Positions 46,001 to 59,079 of a stretch of 64,000 nt of DNA are shown here, piece by piece. Below the pieces are notes generated by a model. That model worked only from the letters and a program-made list of their open reading frames with translations, was not told the DNA's origin and made no database searches. Each line of letters opens with the position of its first letter. The first letter of the stretch is position 1. Source of the DNA: Schistosoma haematobium (Eukaryota > Platyhelminthes > Trematoda > Strigeidida > Schistosomatidae); assembly GCF_000699445.3 (NCBI RefSeq), contig NC_067196.1:90863364-90927363 (forward strand), read 5' to 3'. The translations under genes and the position numbers were made by a program.

Positions 46001-46699
46001 ACGTATCATAATACTAATGGTCGTAAAGTTAAGTCCGATTCTAAGAGGACGTCTAGCTTTACAAGTATGCCGCCACCGAAAAACTCTTCTGAATTCCTAA
46101 AGTTCAAAACCCTGAAGAAAGTAATCTCGATGTAGGTGGTGTCCATCCTCTTAAGAATGTTGACTTAGATTCAACCCGAAATAGTTGTGCTGAAGACGAA
46201 TGAGATAAAACAGTCCAAACCTCTGTTAGTGCAACACCCAGTTACAGTAACTGTGCAACGGATAACAGGAAAACTAATCATAACATTCATATAACTGACC
46301 ACGCACTTAACGTTGATATATTCGAACCTCGCAAACCATCGCAAGTATGTTTAACAGTTTACAATCCTCTCCAACTTATGAAGAAGCCGAAATCAACTAC
46401 AAACCCTGGAAATAAACGTCTTAAACACTTTACCCATACATCAGGTATAAATAGTTATCTGAATTGTAATTGACCACTTGGTCGCACACATAGACCTGAT
46501 AGCCTTCTTGGTCCGGCTCCCAATATGTACACTATTCCTTTATCAGATGTTACATCCAATAACAATGAGAAGACTTTTTTGTAATTCCGCCGGCTTTCCT
46601 GCGGGCAACAGTAAACATATTTCACATGATGACAAAGTGGTTGAATCTACTCTAACCTGCTTCACTATGATAACTCTGAGTTTCTTATTCCTTCCGCTC

Positions 46700-47432
46700 T
46701 CTGTCTAATAAAATTATTCATCTTAAAACTCTTTTATTCCTTGTAAATCCAACCATTGTACTTATTACGGAAACGTGGTGTAATTCATCTATATCCGATC
46801 ATTCCTTGAATGTAAATAACTACGTTTTCTTTAGAACCGATAGATGTTATGGAATAGGAGGCGGTACAATTATCTATGTCCGTTCAGACATTCAAGCGTG
46901 CAAATTTGAGGATAAATCCCTTGATGCTATAGACGACTCCACTTGGGTTACTGTAAACTGTGGATCCCAAAATTATTTACTGGTGGGATGCATATATAGA
47001 CCACCTCATGCGGATACTAAATTTGACAGATTACTAACAAACATATTTTCCATTGCTTCGCACCAACCGCATACTTTTAAAATCATCGGAGGTGATTTGA
47101 ATCTGCCAAAAATTACATGGGGCTTGACTCCGGTGCCAGGTCGATATAACAAGCTAGTTGAAACATTAGAAATTTGTGGATGAGTTCAACAGGTCCGAAA
47201 ACCGATCAGGGGGAATAATACACTTGATTTAATGTTCACAATCAACATAGAATCTATCTCAGTGCATACCAGTCGTGAGTTTTTCATGAGTGACCATAAA
47301 ATTGTATTGAGTATTATTCACTCTTTAAACGCCATACAATTGAACTCTAAAGCTTCAGTGATGTACCAGAGCAGACATTTCGATCAACAAACATGGAAAC
47401 GGACTGAAACTCTCATTCGATGTTTACCATGA
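46700..47432 (+). pseudogene. CR1-like a endonuclease
   Basis: Apurinic-type nuclease: I-T-E-T-W-C (near 46765), G-C-I-Y-R-P-P, G-G-D-L-N-L-P-K (near 47091) and S-D-H-K (47290 on). Frame breaks near 46780 and 47181. Confidence 0.8.
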
Positions 47433-47939
47433 GAAACTTATTTTACCACAAATAATGTTGACATTGCGCTTTCCAATCTATACCACAACCTGATATATTG
47501 CCTTGACTGCACTGCTCCAGTTATTGGCCGTGTGTCTTATAATGCTAATAAGGGCCACAATACTTTTAAATGAAAGCTGAGGAAATAAAAATGCCGCTCC
47601 TACGAGCAGAATGATGTGTATGCACTTCAGAGTATATTTAAATTGATCGACAGAGATGCTTCGTCTAAACGTAAGTATTTTATGAATATAGAAAATAAAG
47701 CTCTACGTAGTAAAAGCCCGGAATTATCAATACTTCAACTTTTTAAATTCCGTGTAAGTCAAATTCCCTTGGCACGACTAAATTCTTCATAGTTAACGGA
47801 ATCATTGCTAACAACCCGAATACTATATGAGAACAATTCAACAAGCACTTCTCGCAGTGCTACAAAACTGGAACTGAAAACTCCATCACTACATTTCCAA
47901 TGCTGACATCCAGACATCTGTCGAAAATTGATTTCACAC

Positions 47940-49510
47940 TCTCCAACATGAAGCAGGCCATAGCTGCCCTGAAAAGGTCTTATGATGGTGGACCTGATGG
48001 GATACCTTCATCATTTGTGTAATATGGAAGTAGAGAATTTCCACAATTTTGTTCGAAACTTTTCAATCCATCTATGGAATATGGGACCTATCCATCTGTA
48101 TGGAAAACATCCCTTATCACCCCTAGATTCATAACAGGACCACGTAGTGATATTATTAACTATAGGCCAATTAAATTGACACCCGTGCTCTCAAGAACCA
48201 TGAAAATATCATCCAAAAACAGCTATCATCATTTTTACTTTCGGCTAGTTTGATCAGCCCATCCCAACACGGTTTTATGACTAAACGCTCATGTTTCACA
48301 TCGCACCTGGAGTTTTTGATCAAATTACCCAGAGAAGAGATGTTCGTCAGTCAGTGATAATTCTTTACTTCGATTTAAGCAAGGCTTCCGACAGTGTCTC
48401 ACACAAACTTGTTCTTTTAAAACTCTCTTCATTTGGCATACAGAATCCCTTTTTATCTTGGCTCAAATCTTTTTTAGAAGAACGTAGCCAAATCGTTCGC
48501 TTTGGATCTTGCTACTCTAAACCTGTGAATCTAGCCAGTGGGGTTATACAAGGAAGGGTGGTTGGTCCATTACTCTTTCTCCTTTTCATCAATGACGTGT
48601 TTTCCCTCTTTCAGTATGGTAAGCCTTTCCGTTTTGCTGATGACCTGAAAGTAGTTTATTCCCTCTCTTCTCCCACGAAAGAGAGCTGTATTTCAGCGGT
48701 AATCCAAGAGGAAATAAACAAGTTGTACGAATGGACTATTTCGTGGAATATGCCACTTAATGTTGACAAAAGTGGATTTATTCACATTGGTCGCTGTCTT
48801 AACTTAAATCTGACTGTACAGACACATACACTCAAACCTCTTAACACTGTTCGTTACCTGGGTTTAAGATATAGCACAGTCTAAACTTTTCTGAACACAT
48901 TATATCTCAAGTATCCAAAACTAGAAAGCTGATCGGATTGATAATGATAAACTTCAATAATATCGAATCGAGATTGTTACTATACAGAAAATGTGTCTTA
49001 CCCATTCTTGAATATGGTATTTTAGTTTACACTAATTGCAGACGTAATGACCTGAATAAAATTGAAGGTGTTCAAAGAAAGTTCACCAAAGCTGTTCTGA
49101 GGTATTCTGATAACAAAGACTATCACCAAGGATGTCAACAACTCAACTTTGAACCTCTTTGGATTAGACGTATCAAATTAAATCTTGTCTTTATCTACCG
49201 ATTTATTAACGGTATTTTCTACTCTTCGGTATCCACCCCTTCATACCTTGTGATATCATACCACAATCTACGCAATAAGGAGAATATTCTAGCGATTCCA
49301 ATAACCCACACAAACTTACGTCAGAATTTTTTCCTTATTCGCTACTCAACCATGTGGAACAGACTGCCAGTGAACCTCCGTTGCAGTGAAACTACAACCC
49401 GGTTCAAAAGTCTCCTTGACGATTTTCTTTCCGAAAGTGGATTATGTCACCTATTGAACATCAATGTATTCAATAATGATTTATACAAACAAGGTCCGTC
49501 ATCCATTTAG
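47940..49510 (+). pseudogene. CR1-like a reverse transcriptase
   Basis: Fingers (D-G-G-P-D-G-I-P) in decayed frames, then 48291-48884 with Y-F-D-L-S-K-A (catalytic D), G-P-L-L-F-L-L-F-I-N-D and F-A-D-D at residues 115-118. After a shift near 48880, 48938-49510 gives the RT thumb and C-terminal region to the stop at 49508. Confidence 0.85.
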
Positions 49511-49560
49511 TTGCATGAAAAGCAAAATAAAACCTTTAAACCTTTCCACGTCTATTTTAT

Positions 49561-50464
49561 TTTATTTCTATTTATCTTAATATATGAAGTCTGCTTACGT
49601 TCGTGTTTATCATTATTACTGTTATTATTATCATTATTAGTTCTCCGACACATCAGATCTTCTTTTTATCTTTTCTTATCCTTTTAAACATATTTAACTC
49701 CAGATTGTCCTTTGAAATCAATTTTGACTTTCATAGCATCATTCTTAATTATTATTGCACAAATATTTATACTAATATCCGGTTTCACTCTGTATACTAT
49801 TACATAAATCTAAATGTATTCATCCGAGTGCTTTGGAGGATTTTTATTTTATTTTTCTAAATTGTTGGTTTCCTTCTGAGGTTGATATTCATTACGCAAT
49901 TATTATTCTTATCATGGATCAAAACTTTTCACTAGGTATCCACTTCTCTTGTCTCTCTTCTTTCCCTTCTATATAAATATTATTCTTAAGATTACGAAGT
50001 ACGTAGTTAAGACAATAAGTTGTGTTACACTTAAATTAACTTCTCACACTCTTTTTATGTTCACTATGCATATATAACTCATACATATTGATATTTCATC
50101 ATCCTTTTCATTTAATTGAGACTTTCATAGCATCACTCCAAACTGTGTGACTGCACAAACATTTATATTCTTGCGTCATAACCTACTGCGATAATAAGTT
50201 GTTATTTCTTAATCATTTTTTGTTACTAATTTGACGATATATACATAGTTGTTTGTTCTTGTTTTATGTTCATAAACACACCAATTAAACTGTTTGCGTA
50301 TTTCACGCCTCCTTTATTTTCTCCATTTCCTTCTTTAAACTCAATTCAATATTCTTCTCAATTACACAGACCCGATTTATTATTATTCATATTCTACTAT
50401 TATTGCTCTAATTTTTTTAAATGGCGAGTATAATGTTAACAGTATTGAAAATTTTTGCACGAAA
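49561..50464. other. AT-rich spacer between CR1-like elements
   Basis: No coding evidence; hydrophobic frame 49603-49860 is what AT-rich sequence gives by chance. Confidence 0.45.
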
Positions 50465-51373
50465 ACAAATGGTGATTTTGTCGCACAGTCAACCCCCAAG
50501 AATGTTCGTCCAGTCATCAAAGAGCCCAAGATTCAAAAATGTGCCTTGACCTCCAAACAACAAGGTATTAAACCTAAACCCATAGGGAAACCTGGTAAAT
50601 CAACAACAGTTCGTGACCATTTTCTCATAATTACGAATCTCGTTGACAATCCTGACCTTCCTCTCAGTCTGCAGGACAAAAATGATAGGATGCTCTGGGG
50701 TGAATTGAACGAGAAGCTCGAACTTCCCAGAATTTACCCTTTGACGGTCACCTGGCTCACTCGAGGAAGGAGTTTTAAACATCTAAATCACCCGAGGCTT
50801 CTTCGAGTAACACAGAAGAATGCTACCGACGTAGAGGACGTCTTGCTAGCCAGTCACTTGCTGAAATCCGATGGGGACGTACGAATATTGCCCGACATAC
50901 CGTACTCTGAGCGCAATATCATACGCAACACTCCTAAAGAATCTCGCGAGACGTTTCTCCGCGGAAGAAACATAATTGTGCTAGGTATACCGGTAAATAC
51001 GGACCCTACTCAATCAAAAACTGACATCAGGGAATGGAAACTCATTAACCAGTCCTTGAGGCTCAAACACATACTGACTCAGCATGTGACAAGATTAGCC
51101 AAGAAGGATGGTGACCCTAGACCCCGTCGAATGAAGATAACCTTCCCATCCTCCCACATGGAGGCCGCAAATCTGGGAGCATTCCATGCAAACAGACGTC
51201 GATTGCTACCTGGAATCCACATGCACCCGGATAGGCCATACGAAGCTAGGACCAAACACAAAGGCAAGATGGAGCTGACCATTCCACTTGTGGGCTGTCT
51301 GGATGATAAAAAACGTGTAAAGGACAGAACCTTTAAAGGACAGAACACTTATGTACCCATAAGATGTCTGTGA
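50465..51373 (+). pseudogene. CR1-like b ORF1, C-terminal part
   Basis: Open from at least 50465 with no ATG near the start, so truncated at the 5' side or shifted. About 300 residues, basic C-terminal half (H-A-N-R-R-R-L-L-P-G). Stop at 51371. Assigned to the element by position. Confidence 0.65.
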
Positions 51374-53290
51374 ATAATAATAATAATAGCTGCAAGCCAC
51401 CTACAGTAATCAAGAACCGTACCCTTCGCCTGCTAAGCCGCAAAAGGCACTGTTGGGTGGAATACAAACGAACTGATATAGACGGAGCGTATAGGCAATA
51501 TAAACATATAAGGAACATATGCACGAAGGCTATAAGAGAAGACAGGCTTCAGTACCAGACAAAGCTTATGGACAAATTTGTCTCTAATCCTAGAAGCCTA
51601 TTCCGTTATGCAGCCTCTCTTTGTCAAGCCAAAACAGGAATTTCTCAACTGCTAGGTCTTAACGGCTCGACCAACAACGATGGCGACGCCGCCAACCTTC
51701 TGGCGGAAAACGTTTCAACCGGCTGACATCAGCTTTACTGACGACAGTTTCATCTGCAATTCCACAGGACTTTCCGAAGTGGACCTAAGCGCTGACTTGG
51801 TGTTCCGGAAATTGCAGCACTTAAGACTAGACACTTCTTCTGGCCCGGATATGGTTCATCCTGCCATACTGAGGGAGGCAGCTTCACTCCTGGCAACGCC
51901 GCTTAGCGTGATGTTCTCACACTGGCTTAGCCAAGGCAAACTATTGGAAAATTGGAAGCTGGCTCACATCACACCAATTTTCAAAGGAGGTCGACGCAAT
52001 GAACCTTCAAGTTTTCGGCCGGTGGCTCTTCTGTCAATACCTTAAAAGCTCATGGAGCCCCCGATATGCGATGGTTTAAACGACTATCTACTGTCCTTAA
52101 ATTTCTTCTCACCCCAACAGCATGATTTCAGGAATGGTTACACTTGTATAACCAACCTGCTGACTGCGGTGGACAGATTGACAAGCATTCTCGATCGCAA
52201 GGGAAAGGTTGACATCATCTACCTAGATTTCTCAAAAGCTTTTGATAAGGTTAACCATTTATGTCTTATCAATAAGCTCAAATGACTAGGTATCAGACCA
52301 CCTCTATTCGATTGGCTTACCTCAAACCTGAAAAATCTACTCTTTATGGTTAGGGTTAATTTCACTTTATCTCAGGCTATTGAATGTCCTAGTGGGGTCC
52401 CCCAAGGCTCAGTACTAGGACCTCTTTTCTTCTTGATCTACATAAATGATCTTCCTCAACAGGTAACGTCAGAATTATTACTCTTTGTCGATGATGTTAA
52501 ACTTTGGATAGAGATACGCAGTCAAGACGGTATACAGGCACTTCAGGAGGATCTGACTCGACTCCAAAGTTGGGCAGATAATAATGGACTTACTTTTAAC
52601 ACTTCTATGTGTAAAGTAGTCCATCAGCGACATGTTGCAGATTGCAGTTATATCCTGGGAAACTCCTCTCTAGTAGTATCCCAAGTCGAAAAAGATTTAC
52701 GAGTCCTAATGCCCCATGACTTCGAGTCTTACGCTAACTGTGACAAAAATGCCTTCCGAGCAAACCTTGCACTGGTAACGTTGAAGTGCATATTTGAACA
52801 GTTCGACGGAAGAACATTCCACATAATCTTCTATAGTTTCATCCGTCCCTACTTAGAGTACGGAAACATAGTACTTCCCCCTCACTCCAAAAGAATAAGG
52901 ACACTTTGGAGCGTATCCAACGGCGAGCCACGAAATCAGTTCGAGGACTCAAATTTAAACCTTATGAAGAGCGCCTCTATTCAATAGACCCTTACCCATT
53001 AGAGTATAGGCGTCTTAGAGGTGATCTATTAGTGGCTTATAGTATTCTCAACACTTCTGGACATCCTCTTAAACACCTACTTAAACTAAGTTCCAACACT
53101 AAACTAAGGGGTAACACATAGAAACTGGAGACACAACATAGCAAGAAGGAATGTAGACACAACTTCTACTCTTCAAGAGTTTTCAAAAGCTCGAGTTCTC
53201 TGCCGGCCAATCTAGTCCAAGCGACTTTCCTGGAGTCCTTCAAGAGGCAACTTGACCTATTCTTAGGGACAATGGACAACATCATACAGT
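51364..53290 (+). pseudogene. CR1-like b reverse transcriptase
   Basis: Linker (51364-51726), fingers with S-G-P-D-M-V-H-P (near 51841) and P-I-F-K-G-G, motif A Y-L-D-F-S-K-A-F-D-K-V-N-H (near 52220), G-V-P-Q-G-S-V-L-G-P, and F-V-D-D (near 52484) in place of F-A-D-D. Thumb P-Y-L-E-Y-G-N (near 52850), then C-terminal frame 52906-53121 onward. Stops at 52043, 52283 and shifts elsewhere. Confidence 0.85.
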
Positions 53291-53292
53291 GA

Positions 53293-54336
53293 TTTGCCAA
53301 CTTCTCTTTCTTCTTTTATTGTTAACATACCTAGGTTCCTGCTTGGAGTATTTTGTGATTCCTCACTCCTAAACACAAAAGCCTGTTAAGCGAAAGCTTC
53401 TTCCATTCCGCCCACAACCACTTGAACCATTTGAAAGAAAGGTCGCAGTTTAAATTGCGCGTTACTTTGGGCGTAATGGTGTTTTGCATTATGAGAGTGA
53501 TTAACAAAAGTTATTCGCGACTGAAATTCACACTCCCTCAATCATCAAATGAAGTGCCATATATATTTCAGTGTTTTGACGAAGCTTTAAAGACTAAGAA
53601 CTCTAAATTACTAAGCAAATTTATTAGAATACTGGTCAGGCAGCTATGTGTTTGTCGTAACTAGAGAATAGAATTTGATTGTAATTTAAAGGTTTTCCTA
53701 ACAAATTTTCTCGTGAGAATGGCTGCGAGTGTAAAATCCACAGCATCAAGGGTTTTATTACACTGAGTTCATAGTAATATGTGTAGTCGTACGCGAGCAC
53801 CCAATTTCGGGAAAAATTTGACCCGCTATAGTGAACTTTGGCGAACTGGCACCGAAACCCCAAAATGTCCCTGGATCTGGGGAGATTCCTCTATAATCCT
53901 GGTGAAAGTCATTTGACTTTGGAGGTCTTCCCAAACCAGGGAGATTGGGAAGCCTAGTCCCAGTCCTCTGATTTTGGGTGAATTTCGGGGTTTACCCCAA
54001 AGTCGTATAAAAATTTGTAGATCCCTCCAAATTCTCAGGTTTTTTGTCACTTCCTCAATTTTTTCTATTGTGGCTTCCGTAAAACTGACAATTTTTCCTC
54101 GAAATTGGAAGATTAGGGTAGGCTATAATCCGAATTGGTAGGACTAAATTTTATGGACGACCTTTGAACGAATCTTTAGGTGACATTGAAGCTATTAGCC
54201 AATCAGAATAGAGTTAGTATAAAGTGAAAACATACTATAAAAAACTTATGAATTACAGAGGATATTCATCTTTTACATGATTTAAAAATTTGTTAAGGTT
54301 AGATAAATGTTCAGATGTCCTGAAATCATAGTGCAT
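53293..54336. other. unassigned; GC-richer block near 53840-54010
   Basis: No gene seen. The 53850-54010 part has recurring ctggggagatt / ccaaaccagggagatt words and is unlike its AT-rich neighbours; family unknown. Confidence 0.4.
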
Positions 54337-54392
54337 GGGGTTAGGGTTTATGGTTAAGGTTAGGGTTAGGGTTAAGGTTAGGGTTTAGGGTG
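54337..54392 (+). repeat. interstitial telomere-like tract 1
   Basis: Run of GGGTTA units with variants (GGTTAA, GGGTTTA), TTAGGG on the same strand. Confidence 0.8.
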
Positions 54393-54783
54393 TAGTGACT
54401 CAAATTTATCACGAGAACACGACTGATTTAATAAAAACAATTATTATTATAACCAACTGTACCAGTGTTTGTTTTAATGTGCTTTTGTTTGACTGTGCTA
54501 ATGACAGCTATATTGTGCTTCCATTCTTATTTACACACTTTGATTGTGACTTCGCGCGAGTTCGGTTACGTTCTGTAGCCAAGCTTGTATTCTGACACGA
54601 TCTCGGTATACTTTCGATACCACGAGATCGCCAGCAAATATATCTCGACTTGTTCCATTAACTGCCTTCTCAGGGATTTTATGGATTTATTTGGCTACGT
54701 TCAACCCTCGCCTTCTGATTTACTTGGCACGTGTTTCTTGGTAGTGGTGTTCATAGTTAATCTCAACGCGACACCACGCTAAA

Positions 54784-54843
54784 AGGGTTAAGATTAGGGT
54801 TTAGGTTAGGGTTAGGGGTTAGATTAGGGTTTAGCGTTAGGGT
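54784..54843 (+). repeat. interstitial telomere-like tract 2
   Basis: Second degenerate TTAGGG run about 390 bp downstream in the same orientation. Confidence 0.8.
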
Positions 54844-56145
54844 GCACATCTGCAAAAGCCGCAGCCAGTGTTACTGGTGACTTCATAATCCAATTCGCAA
54901 CAATAATCATGATTTGCCTTAATCTGAGTCGTGATCGAGCGAAGAAAGTGCCAGTTCGAGCAGATTTTATCTTCTAACATATAGTCCAACGAAATCTAAT
55001 GTCATCACAGTAGTCTGTAGATCATGCTGCAGTCATTTGATTGACGCAGTCACAGATACAGCAACTTCTTAATAGTACCATCTATTGTAGTCGCTCAAAA
55101 ATCACCTCTTCTCTAAAATCTACTGTAAATCGATAGAATGTGTGCATCTCGTATTGAACTTAGCACCGTGATCTTGAAATTCATCAAATGCTCCTGATTG
55201 GCTCGTTCTTTTGACTCCTCCAACTTGTGGTACCTGTGTTATAAGTAAAATGTCCGTGCTCCAACGGCACATTAGTTCGACCTCTATTTATGGATATGAA
55301 GTGACTTCTAAAGTTAGGTATTTGTGAATTATTACCATCTAGTTACGAGTGTCGTCAAAGAATTACTTACGTATGTTGTGACTGCCGAATGAGCAATGCA
55401 AAGGTAGGACTCAGGGTACTGGATAGAGATATGTAAGGTGGTGTGTGTTTGGCCCGTGGATTTGACTCCATTTAGATCGTACGAATGTTTGTCATCACCT
55501 ATCCTTGTATACAATCATCGACTTAAATCACGTTAGTCAATGACGGAATTTAGATAAGTCTTTGAATACATATTTTTGTATGTAAAGTGGATGTGATAGA
55601 ACAAAGCGAAATGACGCGCAGGGAATATGGCTGGGAAGCCAACTCCATTTCTAGCCAGGCGTTACGCAATATTTATAGGCAGACAAAATAAACTTCAGAC
55701 ATGTGATGAGTCATGGGACATGAAGTGTGCACACACATACATAAATAGTCAAGGCTAATAAGCGAATAATTAACAAGGTCAAAATATGACTCAAGTAGAA
55801 TGAATGAATTGGTTTGTCCAAAAACTAGAATAAGATATATTACGGGCTAAAAATAATGACTGACACTACAGTGTCTTCATTAACTAAGGTGATCAGAACA
55901 TGTATTATGTGTCCTTTCAACGAACCAACATCGCTATGTATTCCGATCTGAGCAGTCTTCACAATGTTATCAATGACAAAGTTGAAGGGAAATGACGAGC
56001 TTAACGAATCATAATACCTAAGGCATTTCTAGAATGGAATAATGTAAAAACGTGTTTGTGTGCACTTACTATCTGAGATGTTTGTGTAGTAAGCCTTCAA
56101 AGTGTCAATAAATTTCTCAGACACACCCTACTTGAACACACAATC
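54844..56145. other. unassigned, nothing recognised
   Basis: No open frame with features and no known repeat noticed. Confidence 0.45.
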
Positions 56146-56661
56146 TCAGGTGAAAGTCCTCAATGAGACGAAGGTGATCATGATATGAGGAAGCACGACT
56201 GTTAAAATGCGATAATTGTGACGGTATTTTAATGTCAAATTCCCAGTTAGCTTTAGTAGTAATTCACTAGAATGTTGTATAAAGGTCTGTGATCTACTGC
56301 AAACATCAATGTTAGCAGTTACCAAATGCATGACCAAACTTATCTGTTGTCTCATTTTCTTCAGTGTACGGACGTTGGAGAAGGACAGCATTTGACTTTT
56401 CGGGAAAAACTGATCTGGATTCCGTATTTGGTGGTGGCATCCAGGGTTTCGACCACTTAGAGACTTGGGATCGCTTAGACAAGACGGAGCTTTCGACGTA
56501 GATGAGCTGCAGAGTAAGTTGGGATACAAAGATAAATAGAGAACGGAATAGGAGTTTGATGCTTTGTAAAATCGACACGTTTGTAATAGAATCATAGTGA
56601 GTAACGGTTGAGTAGGTAGCTTAGCGGAGCGAATATTAGCACTTTCTTCATAGTTATACAT
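56146..56661 (-). pseudogene. RTE family 2, nuclease start
   Basis: 171-residue frame. Its middle (F-S-N-V-R-T-L-K-K-M-R-Q-Q-I-S-L) and the following I-D-V-C-S-R-S-Q-T-F resemble the N-terminal nuclease strand of RTE elements (N-V-R-T-L, then D-V/I-x-x-x-x-E-T). The metal-binding E is changed to Q. The upstream part may be 5' leader. Confidence 0.6.
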
Positions 56662-56919
56662 TATCTTATTTGTGAGAAGACTGACATACTGTCTGGATAC
56701 ACAGATTGAAGCATTTCAGTCAGTCTTTCGGCTACAACGTAGGACCAGGCACATATATGCATCGGTCCAAGTCACCACACCTCATTAACACAACAAGGTG
56801 AACACCGGATTCATAAAAGTAGTTAATTCAGAGGTGTTGATATATAAAAGAAAGATTGCATATAGAGATATAGTACAGGAAGAAAGATATGAAGCGATTT
56901 TAATCTCTTAGTTTAAGGG

Positions 56920-57610
56920 AAGACAGAGAGTGTATACACCTACGCCATTGTGGTCGATTCTGAGCCATCTCACTAAGAGTCTCCAACCATTGGTTACGAT
57001 AGTCACGCGGATCTCAACCAAGTAGTCTGCATCTACCAACATGGCTCAGACTAGAGGTTAGTGACTTCAAGCACTGATGCCACGTTTTGGTTTGGCCGCC
57101 CCTAACTTTCTTCCAACCATCTCCAACACCGGTTAGCATTGCAAGTCGTGGTTGTCGGTGTCCAGGCATGAGTAACACGTGGCCCAACCATCTCAGTCGA
57201 TGAAGATTCAAAACTTCATCAGGTGATTTATCATCATCATTCCTTAATACCCTGCATCTAACCTCACTATTACTTACCCGGTGATCCCAACAGACGCCAG
57301 CAATATTTCTAAGGCATCTGTGGTCAAATACTGGTAGTTTACGAGTATCTTCTACTCTTAATGGCCATGTTTCGCTGCCGTAAAGTAAAACAGTATACTT
57401 TATTATTAATAGACGGATATCTCGCCTTCGCCATAGGTGACGAGCTTTTCGAATCCGTGCTGAGATTTCTTCAGACACCAACCCATTAGGGCTGATGAGA
57501 CTTCCAAAATAAATGAAGTTGCCAACGCGTTCGACTACTTCACTCGCTATCCTTAATTCAGCACGTGGTTATCTTAGGGACCGTTTGATCCAGAGGTCTT
57601 ATCCAAAAGT
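56920..57610 (-). pseudogene. RTE family 2, 3' end
   Basis: Mostly one frame, 57481-57014: R-K-A-R-H-L-W-R-R, L-L-Y-G-S-E-T-W, L-R-W-L-G-H-V-L and K-T-W-H-Q. Same family as 13400-14425, which it matches closely. RT palm missing. Confidence 0.8.
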
Positions 57611-57616
57611 CAATGG

Positions 57617-57713
57617 GGTTTTCGATGGAGTTTTTTCTCTGAGCTGGATGGTTTGGTCGTGAGGCTTTCATCGTTCTTCTGAATGACATCATCAGCACAA
57701 ACTTCAGGTAGAA
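57617..57713. repeat. hairpin-arm repeat X'-Y
   Basis: ctgagctggatggtttggtcgtg...ttcttctgaa (X') is the reverse complement of 63625-63665, while the adjoining cacaaacttcaggta (Y) is in the same orientation at both loci. Confidence 0.6.
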
Positions 57714-59079
57714 GTGAAGTGTTTGGTCTGCCCTCGATTCTACGGCAGACCAAAAATACACAAACCAAACATTCCACTACGTACAATTGTAGCACTCCTC
57801 GGAACGCCAGCATACAATTTGTCAAAAGAAATTTCACGAATACTGAAACATTTATTAGATTCATCCAACTACTTCATCAAGTCCCCCACACAATGCCTGG
57901 ACCAAATTAAGGACATTCAAATCAATAAGGACGAACTGATGATATCTTTCTATGTAACGGCGTTTTTCACCTCAGTTGAACCAAGGTTAGCAAAAGAAAC
58001 TATATCCCTGCTCCTCACCAACGACACAAATCTCACTGAGTACACGGTGCTTCAAATTCAAAGTCTACTAGAACTCATCGATTTATGCCTAACAACATAT
58101 TTTCAACTCAACAACAAAATCTACGAACAAACGAGAGGGACACCAATGGGATCATTAATATCAGGAGTGATCGCAGAGGCAGTGATGCAAAGACCAGAAG
58201 CCGCGATAATACGAGTGATCAAGCCAAAAATTTGGATTTGCTATGTAGACGACACATTCATCATCGTCAAAAAGAATGAACTGGAAAACACTTACAAACT
58301 GATGAACAAAGTTTTCAATGACATCAAGTTCACAATGGAACAGGAGTCAAACAACAAACGATCATTCTTGGATATATTAATCACTAGAACCGACACAGGA
58401 AAACTGGAGACTAAAGTGTATATAAAACCGACCCATACAGATCAAATTCTCAACTACAATAGCAACAACCCAAGAGCTCACAAAATCAACTGCGTACAAA
58501 CTTTGTTCAAGAGGGAAGGACACACTGGCAGCACGAAAAAATGAAGAGAAATACCTGAAGGACGTATTTCAAAAGAACAGTGACCCAATCAACTTCATCA
58601 AAAACCACCAACCATACGCAGCATCAGAACCCAAGTCAAGCACAGAAATCAACAAAAATATCGCCCTACAATACATAAAAGGCATGTCAGAAACCTCAAC
58701 GGGACTGCTGAAAACCTTCGTAATAGGCGTGGCACACAAACCGACAAAATCACTACAATCAATCCTATGCAAACCAAAGGATGAAATAGCAAAGGAAGAC
58801 AAATCAAACATCATCTACAAATTAGATTGTGCCAATTACGAAAAACACTACATCAAACAAAGCGGACGCTCCCTTCACCCTTGCCTACATGAACATCAAT
58901 TAGCAGTCAGACGTTATGATATTTCCTCACTTATATCAATACGTGTGGACAACTGCGGACACTCATTCGATTGGAAAAATGTGGGAATCTTAAACGGAAG
59001 AAATTCCAGAAACACCAGAGAATTTTTAGAAGCCTGGTACTCAGGTCAATCAACTTCTGCGCCAGTTTTGACTAGGTAG
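57714..59079 (+). pseudogene. PLE-2 reverse transcriptase and GIY-YIG
   Basis: Starts inside the RT at F-Y-G-R-P-K-I-H-K. Motif A reads S-F-Y-V-T-A where the catalytic D is expected (Y80), so the RT is dead. G-T-P-M-G-S and Y-V-D-D (177-180) are kept. A frameshift at the six-A run 58536-58541 leads to the second frame, which holds Y-K-L-D-C...Y-I-K-Q-S-G-R (G of Y-I-G changed to K) and H-E-H-Q of the GIY-YIG domain. The frame reads on into the Gypsy insert to 59079; the PLE part continues at 59484. Confidence 0.82.

Larger units (their letters stand above)
45300..49560 (+). mobile_element. CR1-like non-LTR retrotransposon a
   Basis: ORF1 (45314-46000 and decayed remainder), nuclease (about 46700-47300), RT (about 47940-49510) in order, and a 3' end with aataaaacc. 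Multiple stops in the nuclease-RT linker. Confidence 0.8.
50465..53292 (+). mobile_element. CR1-like non-LTR retrotransposon b, no nuclease
   Basis: ORF1 (to 51373) is followed at once by the pre-RT linker and RT. The nuclease expected at the start of ORF2 is absent. The 3' end is near 53290. Different family from CR1-like a (F-V-D-D versus F-A-D-D, different ORF1). Confidence 0.8.

Noticed and set aside
49603..49860. 85-residue hydrophobic frame as a membrane protein
   Set aside because: Composition is explained by T-rich DNA; no splice or start context and no conserved pattern.
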